Source: Spirosoma spitsbergense DSM 19989 (GTDB taxonomy: Bacteria; Bacteroidota; Bacteroidia; Cytophagales; Spirosomataceae). From it: a DNA stretch of 64,000 nucleotides. The notes below the pieces were generated by a model. It ran no database searches, was not told the DNA's origin, and saw only the letters and a list, made by a program, of their open reading frames with translations. The stretch covers positions 73,316-137,315 of the forward strand of contig NZ_KB893559.1 in NCBI RefSeq assembly GCF_000374085.1, written 5' to 3'. The translations under genes were made by a program, and so were the position numbers. Shown piece by piece: positions 33,587-41,162 of the stretch. The first letter of the stretch is position 1, and each line of letters opens with the position of its first letter.

Positions 33587-34588
33587 TTAGACTAAGTTGG
33601 CAGGCTCTGTCTTACTGGCATCACGTCCCTGTAGCCATTCCCTGAACTCATGCATCCGAACACGGGGAACAATTATTTCATGTTGGTCAGGCGTGTTCAG
33701 ATTGACGATGTACTTGCCATTTTCCCAATAGGAGTAATGTAATACCGCCTGTCGGTTAACGATATAATCGCGTTTGATCCGAAAGAATTGGGTAGGATCC
33801 AGTTCTGTTTCGAGTTCATTCAGCGTCTTACTGACCATGTACCGCTCTTTCAGGGATTCGGCATAATAAAACCGATCTTCGACGGTGAAGTAATAAACCT
33901 CGTTAACTGGGAAGTCCAGTTCCCCCGTAGCGCTCTTACCTTTCAGATAAGCCAGGTGGGGCGAGGAAACGGTCGGTTTTGGTGAGAATGTTTCAGATAG
34001 TGCCAATACTTTTTGAGACGCTTCCGCGGCTTCGGCTTCGGCTTTTTCCTGCGCTTCCCGTCGCTGTTTCAAATAGTCCTGAAAAAACGAAATATTGAGC
34101 GCGACATAACCAATGAGCAAAACAGGGAACAGATACACAAAATAAAAGTGCCATGTAAATGTTTTCAGCATGTAGTTACCCCAATAGTCACCGAATGAGT
34201 AAGCCGGATATTGCTCCAATAGGTACCGTACACTTTGGGTAACAGGGTTGAAAACCAGAAATGAAAAAGTGAGAACCGGTAAAAACTTTAGTTCATATCG
34301 TCCAATAGATTCCCATTTATACTTGACAGTTCTCAGTTTTAACCACGTATGAGTCTTATTAAGAAGAAATACAACGATGAACAACGTACATAATTCAGGG
34401 AGAAGCATTTCCCGGCTAACACGCCCAATGTACTTCAAGAAGCCACCTGCTTCCTGTACTCGAGCGACTTTAATATCTGAGCCTATAGTCCAGGATGCAG
34501 CTTCTAACAGCAAATAGATGACCAGCAGTATATACACGCTGTTCACCGGATTGCGTAGAAAACTCTTGGTCAGGCGAATCTCTTTCAT
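33587..34588 (-). CDS. membrane-bound LytTR-family regulator
   Basis: 333 residues. Four hydrophobic segments in the N-terminal half: about 16-34 (VYILLVIYLLLEAASW), 62-80 (LCTLFIVVFLLN), 100-118 (FLPVLTFSFLVFNPV) and 148-172 (YFVYLFPVLLIGYVALNISF). A charged Ala/Glu coiled coil follows (QRREAQEKAEAEAAEASQKV), then a LytTR DNA-binding domain at about 220-322 (VNEVYYFTVEDRFYYAESL, RIKRDYIVNRQAVLHY). It has no receiver and no kinase domain, so it is a one-component membrane sensor-regulator. It is divergent from the 54-aa peptide gene and its acyltransferase, making those its most likely targets and the modified peptide a possible ligand (inference). Confidence 0.85.
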   Translation of the reverse strand: MKEIRLTKSFLRNPVNSVYILLVIYLLLEAASWTIGSDIKVARVQEAGGFLKYIGRVSREMLLPELCTLFIVVFLLNKTHTWLKLRTVKYKWESIGRYELKFLPVLTFSFLVFNPVTQSVRYLLEQYPAYSFGDYWGNYMLKTFTWHFYFVYLFPVLLIGYVALNISFFQDYLKQRREAQEKAEAEAAEASQKVLALSETFSPKPTVSSPHLAYLKGKSATGELDFPVNEVYYFTVEDRFYYAESLKERYMVSKTLNELETELDPTQFFRIKRDYIVNRQAVLHYSYWENGKYIVNLNTPDQHEIIVPRVRMHEFREWLQGRDASKTEPANLV

Positions 34589-34668
34589 TGGCTACCTTAC
34601 TAAAATCTAAGACTAATATAGTGGTAAAATTTAACTAAACACAACTGTTCAATGTGACTTTTTTGTGA

Positions 34669-34699
34669 TTGATGCCCTTTAGACTGGCTGGTAGCTTTG
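34669..34699 (+). promoter_or_regulatory. promoter of the peptide-acyltransferase operon
   Basis: TTG at 34669-34671, 20-nt spacer, TAGCTTTG at 34692-34699, an exact Bacteroidota consensus identical in its -7 box to the gldH promoter. It leaves a leader of roughly 60 nt before the peptide ATG at 34769. The 180-bp region 34589-34768 is shared with the divergent LytTR gene. Confidence 0.7.
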
Positions 34700-34768
34700 T
34701 ATCAACAAAAAGGTAGGCAGTGCCACCTTGATAAATCAAGCAATCAAATCATTCTAATTAATCATATC

Positions 34769-34933
34769 ATGAAAAATCAATTCAGCATCAAGCCAGCCGA
34801 GTCACTGAAAAAAATCAAATCTTCAGTAGCTAAAAAAGAATCTAACAGTATCCTGAAATTTTCACTTCTTTCAGAATGCTGCGCAATGGGACCAGACCTT
34901 AACCGCTTCTCAACTCCCGTTTTCTCCCTTTAA
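34769..34933 (+). CDS. 54-aa RiPP-like precursor peptide
   Basis: 54 residues from the ATG at 34769; the open frame extends further upstream, but that part overlaps the promoter. The first 26 residues, starting MKNQFSIKPAESLKKIKSSV, are Lys-rich and look like the amphipathic leader of Bacteroidota natural-product precursors (MK...F-x-L/I-K...). The second half is Ser/Thr/Cys-rich and hydrophobic: ILKFSLLSECCAMGPD, then LNRFSTPVFSL, with adjacent Cys37-Cys38. No signal peptide and no double-glycine site. The stop is 12 bp from the start of an acyltransferase with a PqqD-like tail, so the two are one operon. The precursor reading is inference from size, composition and neighbour; no known RiPP class matches. 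Confidence 0.6.
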   Translation: MKNQFSIKPAESLKKIKSSVAKKESNSILKFSLLSECCAMGPDLNRFSTPVFSL

Positions 34934-34945
34934 CCAGCAAGAACC

Positions 34946-36061
34946 ATGCTAACCATACGGCAACTTTATGACCAGGAGTTAGCTCGTTGTCGTGAACACT
35001 TCGAAAAGGTAGACCTGCAAAGAGAGCGGGGATACCTAATGAAGTTCACTACTTTCTCCGCTAATGTTGAAAATATTCTGCCCTCAGTACCCCGTGAGGA
35101 CCATGAAGATCTTTTTAGGGAGTTACTACTACAGCAAATATATACAACATTCGATCAGCAGTGCCTTACGGCTGCTGAGCTGATAAAGACCCGGGGTAAT
35201 CATGATTTACTGAAAAAAGAGGCCGGTCCCAAAATTTACTGCACCTACCACCTCGGTTCTTACCGTTTATTGACAAGTGTGCTCTTTAGAAACGGTGTTG
35301 ACTGTGTGCTTCTTGTGGGAAGTGGCATGAATCGCCAGCAGGGCGATGGTATGGCCGAGCACATTGAAGGACTGCGGCAAAAACATGGACTGACCAATCT
35401 TTTCCGAGTCGTAGAAGCGGGTAGCCCATCGGCTGGGTTAACCGTAATGCGGGAATTGAAAGCAGGCAGATCGTTGATTGTTTATGTTGATGGCAGTCCT
35501 GAAACAGGACCGCAGGAGGGAGAAGAATCGCAGTTTTTGTCGGTTCGCTTTGGTTCCCGACGGCTGCTTACCCGAAAAGGGGTTGGTTATTTATCGCACG
35601 CAACGAATGTACCTATCGTACCGGTCGTAAATTATCGGGAGGCTAATATGACAAATGTGTTACATTGCCTCAAGCCGATTCGTCCCATTGCCAAAAGTGA
35701 TCGGGAGATGTACTGCCAGGAGGTTATGCAACAGCTTTACGATGCTTTTTGGTCATACCTCAAGCGGTATCCTGGCCAATGGGAAGGCTGGAATTACATT
35801 CATTTGTTCCTACAGCCGGAAGTCACTAAAAATACCTTCTTCGGCTATCACAGCGAGCGTCCTACTTTCAATGAAAAGCGCTATACTCTGTGTGACTTTG
35901 AGCAGGCCCCCGTTTTGTTCGACCGGCAGCTTTACCAGACGTTCGAGATTACGGAAGACCTGAAGGATTTACTCCTGAACATCCATACACTAGACTCGGT
36001 CGAAGAAGTAGTGGGTGAACAAGTATTTACTGAATTAGTAAGCATGGGAATAATTCATTGA
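34946..36061 (+). CDS. LpxL/HtrB-like acyltransferase with PqqD/RRE-like C-terminal domain
   Basis: 371 residues. Residues about 95-290 resemble the LPLAT fold of lipid A acyltransferases: YCTYHLGSYRLL (His102, in the position of the catalytic HLGNWE of HtrB but with Arg107 in place of the acidic residue), LIVYVDGSPETG and NVPIVPVVNYRE. There is no N-terminal membrane anchor. Residues about 325-371 (LYQTFEITEDLKDLLLNIHT, then VEEVVGEQVFTELVSMGIIH) have the pattern of PqqD-type RiPP recognition elements. Twelve bp behind the 54-aa peptide gene. I infer an enzyme that binds the peptide leader with its C-terminus and attaches an acyl group. The alternative is an ordinary lysophospholipid acyltransferase beside an unrelated peptide. 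Confidence 0.72.
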   Translation: MLTIRQLYDQELARCREHFEKVDLQRERGYLMKFTTFSANVENILPSVPREDHEDLFRELLLQQIYTTFDQQCLTAAELIKTRGNHDLLKKEAGPKIYCTYHLGSYRLLTSVLFRNGVDCVLLVGSGMNRQQGDGMAEHIEGLRQKHGLTNLFRVVEAGSPSAGLTVMRELKAGRSLIVYVDGSPETGPQEGEESQFLSVRFGSRRLLTRKGVGYLSHATNVPIVPVVNYREANMTNVLHCLKPIRPIAKSDREMYCQEVMQQLYDAFWSYLKRYPGQWEGWNYIHLFLQPEVTKNTFFGYHSERPTFNEKRYTLCDFEQAPVLFDRQLYQTFEITEDLKDLLLNIHTLDSVEEVVGEQVFTELVSMGIIH

Positions 36062-36080
36062 TTATTTCACATCATATACA

Positions 36081-36126
36081 TAAAACAGCGGGCCTGATTT
36101 ACTGGTAAATCAGGCCCGCTGTTTTA
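36081..36126. terminator. bidirectional terminator between acyltransferase and RNase E/G genes
   Basis: TAAAACAGCGGGCCTGATTTA with CTGG tetraloop and its perfect complement (36081-36101 and 36106-36126), flanked by A and T runs, between convergent genes. Confidence 0.9.
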
Positions 36127-36159
36127 TCATGAACGGCATAGTAAATTTTTACTACACAA

Positions 36160-37722
36160 TCAGGTATTACTACTTACTTCAATATCGTCGCCCGATTTGT
36201 TGAAGAACTTGAAATTAACCATCCCCAGAGAACTATCTCTGATCAGTTTGATCCAGGTCTTATACTTAACGTACCACTGTATCTGCTTGGAGTAAATACC
36301 TTTGGTGTAGTACGCATACAGAAACGGGTTCATTGAAATAGAGATACCCCGCTCATTCTGCTTGGTCAAAATATAATCGAGGTTGTTCTCAATAATATCC
36401 GTAACCAGAACACTGGCCTGTATAGTCCCCGTACCGCCACAAGTTGGACATACTTCACGGGTAACGATGTTCATTTCGGGCCGGACGCGCTGACGGGTAA
36501 TCTGCATCAGGCCAAATTTAGTAAGGGGTAGAATCGTAAACTTCGAGCGTTCCGGTTTCATTTCATCACGCATGATATCCTGCAGTAGCTTTTTATTCTC
36601 TGCTTTCTTCATATCGATAAAATCGACCACTATAATCCCCCCCATGTCGCGCAACCGAAGTTGCCGCGCAATTTCTTTCGCAGCCTCACGATTTACGCTG
36701 ATGGCCGTTGCTTCCTGATCTTCCTCAGAATTTGATTTATTACCGCTATTGACATCAATAACGTGTAAGGCTTCTGTATGCTCGATAATAAGATACCCAC
36801 CACCAGGCAAACTCACTGATCGGCCAAACAACGATTTCAGTTGTTTTTCGAGACCTAACGCTTCAAAAACCTTCGATTTGCCGTTATAGAGCTTTACAAT
36901 TTTCTCTTTGTCGGGGGCAATGGTATGAATGAAATCTCTAATTTCATCGAAGGACTCCTTTGTATCAACCGTAATGCTCTCAAACGACTCATTGAGCATG
37001 TCGCGCAGAATAGACGATGCCCGGTTCATTTCGCCCAACACCCGGTCCCGGGGTTTAGCATCGGCCAATGATTGTATGGCCTGATCCCATTTGGCGAGTG
37101 AGTTTTGCAGATCGCGGTCAAGTTCTTCTACGTCTTTGTCCTGTGCTACGGTTCGAACGATAACACCGAAATTCTGCGGTTTTAACGACGACATCAGGCG
37201 TATAAGACGCGAGCGCTCAGCGCGATCAGTAATTTTCTTGGAAAGGTTTACACCGTCAGAAAAGGGAACCAGTACCAAGTAGCGGCCCGCTATTGAAATG
37301 TCGCAGGAAAGGCGTGGACCTTTGGTTGAGATGGGTTCTTTAACCACCTGAACCAGAATAGGCGCGTTTTTAGTCAGCACTTTATCGATTTTGCCTATTT
37401 TCTCGATGGGTGGTTCCAGATTCATACCACTGATCCGCCCTGTGCTGACTCGCTTGGCAATTACATCTTTAACAAGCTTGTTGAGCGAATTGATATTCGG
37501 CCCCAAGTCCTGATAGTGAAGGAAACCGTCTTTCTCGTGACCCACATCTACGAAAGCAGCGTTGAGTCCCGATGATAATTTTTTGACTGTCCCTAAGTAT
37601 AGATCGCCAACGGTAAAGCTGCTGTCTAACTCTTCTTCGTGATACTCCAGCAATCTCTTGTTTTGCAAGAGCGCAATCCGATCACCTTTCTGAGTCGAAC
37701 TGATAACTAATTCATTACTCAC
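36160..37722 (-). CDS. rng: ribonuclease E/G family protein
   Basis: 520 residues, RNase G-like in size without the RNase E C-terminal scaffold. N-terminal S1 domain at about 38-115 (VGDLYLGTVKKLSSGLNAAF, VDVGHEKDGFLHYQDL). Catalytic DNase I-like core with DVNSGNK and VVDFIDMKKAENKKL, where the metal-binding aspartates lie. Zn-link CPTCGGTGT near residue 435. Endoribonuclease of mRNA decay and rRNA processing. The 29-aa ribosomal gene at 37883 lies just upstream on the same strand, separated by a long hairpin (37817-37876). Confidence 0.92.
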   Translation of the reverse strand: MSNELVISSTQKGDRIALLQNKRLLEYHEEELDSSFTVGDLYLGTVKKLSSGLNAAFVDVGHEKDGFLHYQDLGPNINSLNKLVKDVIAKRVSTGRISGMNLEPPIEKIGKIDKVLTKNAPILVQVVKEPISTKGPRLSCDISIAGRYLVLVPFSDGVNLSKKITDRAERSRLIRLMSSLKPQNFGVIVRTVAQDKDVEELDRDLQNSLAKWDQAIQSLADAKPRDRVLGEMNRASSILRDMLNESFESITVDTKESFDEIRDFIHTIAPDKEKIVKLYNGKSKVFEALGLEKQLKSLFGRSVSLPGGGYLIIEHTEALHVIDVNSGNKSNSEEDQEATAISVNREAAKEIARQLRLRDMGGIIVVDFIDMKKAENKKLLQDIMRDEMKPERSKFTILPLTKFGLMQITRQRVRPEMNIVTREVCPTCGGTGTIQASVLVTDIIENNLDYILTKQNERGISISMNPFLYAYYTKGIYSKQIQWYVKYKTWIKLIRDSSLGMVNFKFFNKSGDDIEVSSNT

Positions 37723-37816
37723 AAGATGAATGTACGGTTAAGAATGGCTATATAAAAAGAAAGAAGCCACGTTCGGGCTTTACAGACCGGCCGAAGCTTC
37801 CGCGAGCAAGTTTACG

Positions 37817-37876
37817 GTTTGTGGTGCATAGTTTATAGTTGGCTTGCGCGGAAACTATAACCCATACACCACAAAC
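37817..37876. repeat. near-perfect inverted repeat between rng and the COX24-type gene
   Basis: GTTTGTGGTG (37817-37826) pairs with CACCACAAAC (37867-37876), and the pairing continues inward with few mismatches (ATAGTTTATAGTT against AACTATAACCCAT). Outside it, TTCCGCGAGCAAG (37798-37810) pairs with CTTGCGCGGAA (37843-37853). It lies on the minus-strand transcript after the 29-aa gene. Confidence 0.7.
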
Positions 37877-37882
37877 TAAGAA

Positions 37883-37972
37883 CTATTTCTTCTTATGCCG
37901 ATTTTTTCTTAGCCGTTTTTTCCGCTTGTGCGTGGCAATCTTGTGCCGTTTCCGTTTTTTACCGCAAGGCAT
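37883..37972 (-). CDS. 29-aa AURKAIP1/COX24-domain ribosomal protein
   Basis: ATG at 37970-37972 and TAG at 37883-37885, 29 residues, more than half Lys, Arg or His (MPCGKKRKRHKIATHKRKKR, then LRKNRHKKK). It matches the tiny AURKAIP1/COX24-domain proteins annotated throughout Bacteroidota, related to mitochondrial small-subunit protein mS38. The charge and size fit a peptide buried in rRNA. It lies between a TPR gene and rng on the same strand. The match is from memory of the family. Confidence 0.85.
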   Translation of the reverse strand: MPCGKKRKRHKIATHKRKKRLRKNRHKKK

Positions 37973-38083
37973 AGTATACTAATATTTAATGGTTGAAATA
38001 CGTGTCGGCCCCACCACCCGGCAAGACCCTTTCTACTTTTTCGCTTATCGGTAGCTGTACGCTACACAATGAACGGTTGAAAC

Positions 38084-38938
38084 TTACTTTAGCCGCTCTT
38101 CGTACTCGCGCACTGCGGCAAGAATTTGCGGATCTTTTTCCTGTTTTTTCACCTGAGCGAGTACCTGCCTTGCTTCCTCTTTCTGGCCAGCTTCAGCTAA
38201 ACTTATACCCAGATAAAACTGCGCTTTCCGGCTCGACGGGTTATTCACCAAAATTTGCCGGAATCGCTCAACTGCTTTTTCATGTTGATTGGAACGCATG
38301 GCCAGCAATCCTAAATTAAAGAGGGCCAACTCGTTGGTTGGATCCTGCTTAATCACCTCACGCAACAGCATGATTCCCTGCATCGGGTTATCTGTGTTTA
38401 CGTACGTCATTGCCATATTAGCCTTTGCCGATAACAGGTCTGGATTTTTGGTCAGCGCCTGGCCATAGAAGTCCCGCGTTTTCTCGCCCAAAAATGCTGT
38501 TTTCTTAGCGTCAACTGCGAACGTGTAGGCTTCAAAATAATTATCTCCAGCCCGCAGTAAGTTTCGCTCCGTTGGCTGCGCCTGTGCCAGTACATCGGCG
38601 TAATAGGCCGCACTGTCGTACCGCGTTACGTCCCGCAATAGGGTAATTAGTTTTTCACCAACACTTTCCTTCTGGGCTGAATTAGCTTTGGCAAACTCAG
38701 ACTGTAGCGTTGCCAACTGCTTTTGTTGTTCTGGCAACAGCGGCTTTTCGTGAGCTGGTGAACCGCTACCAGCTACTTCGGATGCATCAGGACCAGCCTG
38801 ACTTGATCCAGGCGTTTGTGTAGCATGCCCTCCTTCGATTTGTTTATTTTCGTTTTGCACCACCACCGTTGGCAGGGTATACAATCCCACCGTCAGAGAC
38901 GCAGCCAAAAGAACAACAAGCAACACGAATTTATTCAT
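38084..38938 (-). CDS. TPR-repeat protein, membrane-anchored
   Basis: 284 residues from the ATG at 38936-38938. An N-terminal hydrophobic segment (FVLLVVLLAASLTVGLYTL) serves as signal or anchor, then a Gly/Ser/Pro-rich linker to about 65. From about 110 onward there are TPR-type helices: AAYYADVLAQAQPTERNLLR, LLSAKANMAMTYVNTDNPMQ, ELALFNLGLLAMRSNQHEKA and RKAQFYLGISLAEAGQKEEA. A protein-protein scaffold, probably facing the periplasm. It follows hupB-like HU with a 53-bp gap and may share its transcript. Confidence 0.85.
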   Translation of the reverse strand: MNKFVLLVVLLAASLTVGLYTLPTVVVQNENKQIEGGHATQTPGSSQAGPDASEVAGSGSPAHEKPLLPEQQKQLATLQSEFAKANSAQKESVGEKLITLLRDVTRYDSAAYYADVLAQAQPTERNLLRAGDNYFEAYTFAVDAKKTAFLGEKTRDFYGQALTKNPDLLSAKANMAMTYVNTDNPMQGIMLLREVIKQDPTNELALFNLGLLAMRSNQHEKAVERFRQILVNNPSSRKAQFYLGISLAEAGQKEEARQVLAQVKKQEKDPQILAAVREYEERLK

Positions 38939-38991
38939 AGCGGGCAATAACTAACAGCAAACGCCTGGCTTCACAGTTCTAACAGATTTGG

Positions 38992-39294
38992 TTATTCAGC
39001 AGCTACTTTAGCTTTGTCGCTGGTTTTGACCTGCTCTACAAAAACTTTCGCTGGTTTGAAGCTGGGAATGAAATGTTCTTCGATTACCATAGCGGTATTC
39101 TTGGAAATGTTCCTGGCAACTTTCTGAGCGCGTTTCTTATTGATGAAACTGCCGAACCCCCTCACGTAAATATTCTCTCCCTCGGCCAATGAGTCCTTAA
39201 CTACTGAAAAGAAAGTCTCTAGGGTGTTTGTTACTTCTGCCTTATCAATGCCGGTCTTATCGGCGATCTCGGCAATTACATCTGCTTTCGTCAC
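38992..39294 (-). CDS. hup: HU-family DNA-binding protein
   Basis: 100 residues. Standard HU/IHF fold: MTKADVIAEIADKTGIDKAE, then FFSVVKDSLAEGENIYVRGF, GSFINKKRAQKVARN and the DNA-arm region IPSFKPAKVF. The short acidic/alanine tail TSDKAKVAAE is an addition to the core. Binds and bends DNA non-specifically and organises the nucleoid. Divergent from mutY. A -7 box TACCTTTG is visible on the minus strand at 39355-39362. Confidence 0.93.
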   Translation of the reverse strand: MTKADVIAEIADKTGIDKAEVTNTLETFFSVVKDSLAEGENIYVRGFGSFINKKRAQKVARNISKNTAMVIEEHFIPSFKPAKVFVEQVKTSDKAKVAAE

Positions 39295-39354
39295 GACTTC
39301 TTAAACTTTAACGTTTACTGTGTTGTTGAAAATTTGGGTCTCAAAATGGGAGCA

Positions 39355-39362
39355 CAAAGGTA
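39355..39362 (-). promoter_or_regulatory. candidate -7 box for the HU gene
   Basis: TACCTTTG on the minus strand matches TAnnTTTG, 60 bp before the HU start. The -33 position reads TTT rather than TTG. Confidence 0.45.
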
Positions 39363-39431
39363 TGGCTTTCCCCTAACTTTAAAAATTCTGACTTACGTTT
39401 TTCCGGCTATTGGCCTTTTTTTTCTTTTATT

Positions 39432-40532
39432 TTGAATTGGCAATCAGACCTTAACGACATCGAAACTACGTTTGCCCCTACTCTTGAGCTGTGGTATTCT
39501 ATTCATAAACGAAATCTTCCCTGGCGTCATACAACAGACCCCTATCGTATCTGGTTGTCGGAAGTAATCTTACAACAAACGCGCGTAGCCCAGGGAAAAC
39601 CGTATTACGAGCGCTTTGTAGATGCGTATCCAACCGTTGCCCACATGGCTCAGGCGGATGAGCGCGAATTACTCCGTTTATGGCAGGGGCTGGGTTACTA
39701 TTCCCGCGCCCGAAACCTGCATCAGACTGCTCGATTTGTAACCACAAATTTAGGGGGAAAGTTTCCTACAAACTACCATGACTTACTGAAAATGAAGGGT
39801 ATAGGCGTATACACGGCCGCAGCCATTGCTTCTTTTGCTTTTGGTGAGCGAGTACCGGTTGTCGATGGAAACGTTTATAGGGTGCTGGCACGGGTATATG
39901 GTATTGACGAAGACATTACCACTACTATCGCGAAAAAAACATTTGCTGCTTTGGCCACGCGTCTGATTCAGTCGGCTACCGATCCGGCTATCTATAATCA
40001 GGCCATCATGGAGTTTGGTGCTATCCAGTGTACACCTACTGGCCCCGATTGCTTACTCTGCCCATTACAGCAGGCGTGCGTTGCCTATCTAACTGGAAGC
40101 CAGCATCGTTTGCCCGTCAAATCGAAAAAATCACCTGTGCGTCAGCGATTCTTCACGTACCTTGTTTTCAGGCACAACGGAAAGCTCGCACTTCGGGAAC
40201 GAACGGCCCGCGATGTATGGCAAAATCTGTATGATTTTTACCTGATTGAGCATGAGTTCGACACCCCTGAAGTCGTAAACACTGACGACCTTCTGAGAGA
40301 TATACTTTCGTCTGATCCAGTTTACGCGTTAGTGCAACAGGGTGGTTTGGCAGCTTTACCCATAGAAGCGGTTCAGTTGTTATCACACCAGCGAATCCAT
40401 GCCCGACTTTACCTTATCGACGTACCAACCGGAAGTTTACCACCTGATTTGCAGTGGTATAGTCGTGATGACATTAACCAACTCCCCAAGCCAGTAATCA
40501 TCACAAACTATTTGGAAACGCTGTTTGGATAA
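39432..40532 (+). CDS. mutY: A/G-specific adenine glycosylase
   Basis: 366 residues with a TTG start at 39432; no ATG occurs before the conserved N-terminus. Catalytic Glu44 in WLSEVILQQTRV, helix-hairpin-helix LKMKGIGVYTAAAIASFAFG followed by the catalytic Asp in VVDGNVYRVLAR, and a [4Fe-4S] cluster motif C-x6-C-x2-C-x5-C (CTPTGPDCLLCPLQQAC). C-terminal NUDIX-like domain (about 235-366) recognises 8-oxoguanine. Removes adenine mispaired with 8-oxoG. First gene of a Bacteroidota-typical block mutY-ssb-gldE. Confidence 0.95.
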   Translation: MNWQSDLNDIETTFAPTLELWYSIHKRNLPWRHTTDPYRIWLSEVILQQTRVAQGKPYYERFVDAYPTVAHMAQADERELLRLWQGLGYYSRARNLHQTARFVTTNLGGKFPTNYHDLLKMKGIGVYTAAAIASFAFGERVPVVDGNVYRVLARVYGIDEDITTTIAKKTFAALATRLIQSATDPAIYNQAIMEFGAIQCTPTGPDCLLCPLQQACVAYLTGSQHRLPVKSKKSPVRQRFFTYLVFRHNGKLALRERTARDVWQNLYDFYLIEHEFDTPEVVNTDDLLRDILSSDPVYALVQQGGLAALPIEAVQLLSHQRIHARLYLIDVPTGSLPPDLQWYSRDDINQLPKPVIITNYLETLFG

Positions 40533-40605
40533 GTCGGTATATTTCAGTATCTTTAATCTTCTTAAACACTACAATTTTCTCCGTAATTATTCAATAGAAA
40601 AGTAT

Positions 40606-41121
40606 ATGGCCAGTCTTAACAAAATGACAATAATCGGCAACTTGGGTGCCGATCCTGAAGTACGGTATCTGGATGGAGGGGCTGTAGTAGCCACCTTCAA
40701 CGTGGCTACTACCGAAAAATATACCAGCCGAAGCGGGGAGAAAGTTGAGCAGACAGAATGGTTTCGGGTCGAATTATGGAATGAGCAGGCCAAAGTGGCT
40801 GAGAAATTTTTAAAGAAAGGCAATTCCGTTTATGTCGAAGGTCGGCTTCGGACGGAGTTATGGACGGATAAGGAAGGAAAAGAGCGGACATCGCTGCGCG
40901 TTCGGGCTAATACCATGCAACTGCTGGGAAGCCCTAATGAGCGTTCAGATGAACCTTCTTATGAAGCTCCCCGACAGCAGGCGGCCCCGGCTCAGTCTGC
41001 ACCCGCACCTCAACAGCCTCGCCAGCAACCCGCTGCTGCCCCCAAGCAACAGCCTGCCAGAAGGGAACCGGAACCGGTACAGTTTGAGAGCAACAGTGGC
41101 GATGATGATTTACCTTTCTAA
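40606..41121 (+). CDS. ssb: single-stranded DNA-binding protein
   Basis: 171 residues from the ATG at 40606 (MASLNKMTIIGNLGADPEVR), chosen over an upstream in-frame start because the OB fold begins here. OB fold at 1-105 (VATFNVATTEKYTS, WFRVELWNEQAK, GNSVYVEGRLRTELW), then a Gln/Pro/Ala-rich linker and the acidic protein-interaction tip DDDLPF. Covers single-stranded DNA in replication and repair and recruits partners through the tip. 73 bp after mutY. Confidence 0.96.
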   Translation: MASLNKMTIIGNLGADPEVRYLDGGAVVATFNVATTEKYTSRSGEKVEQTEWFRVELWNEQAKVAEKFLKKGNSVYVEGRLRTELWTDKEGKERTSLRVRANTMQLLGSPNERSDEPSYEAPRQQAAPAQSAPAPQQPRQQPAAAPKQQPARREPEPVQFESNSGDDDLPF

Positions 41122-41162
41122 TCCATCCGACGCTTACTATTGTTGAACGAGATTTGATATAC

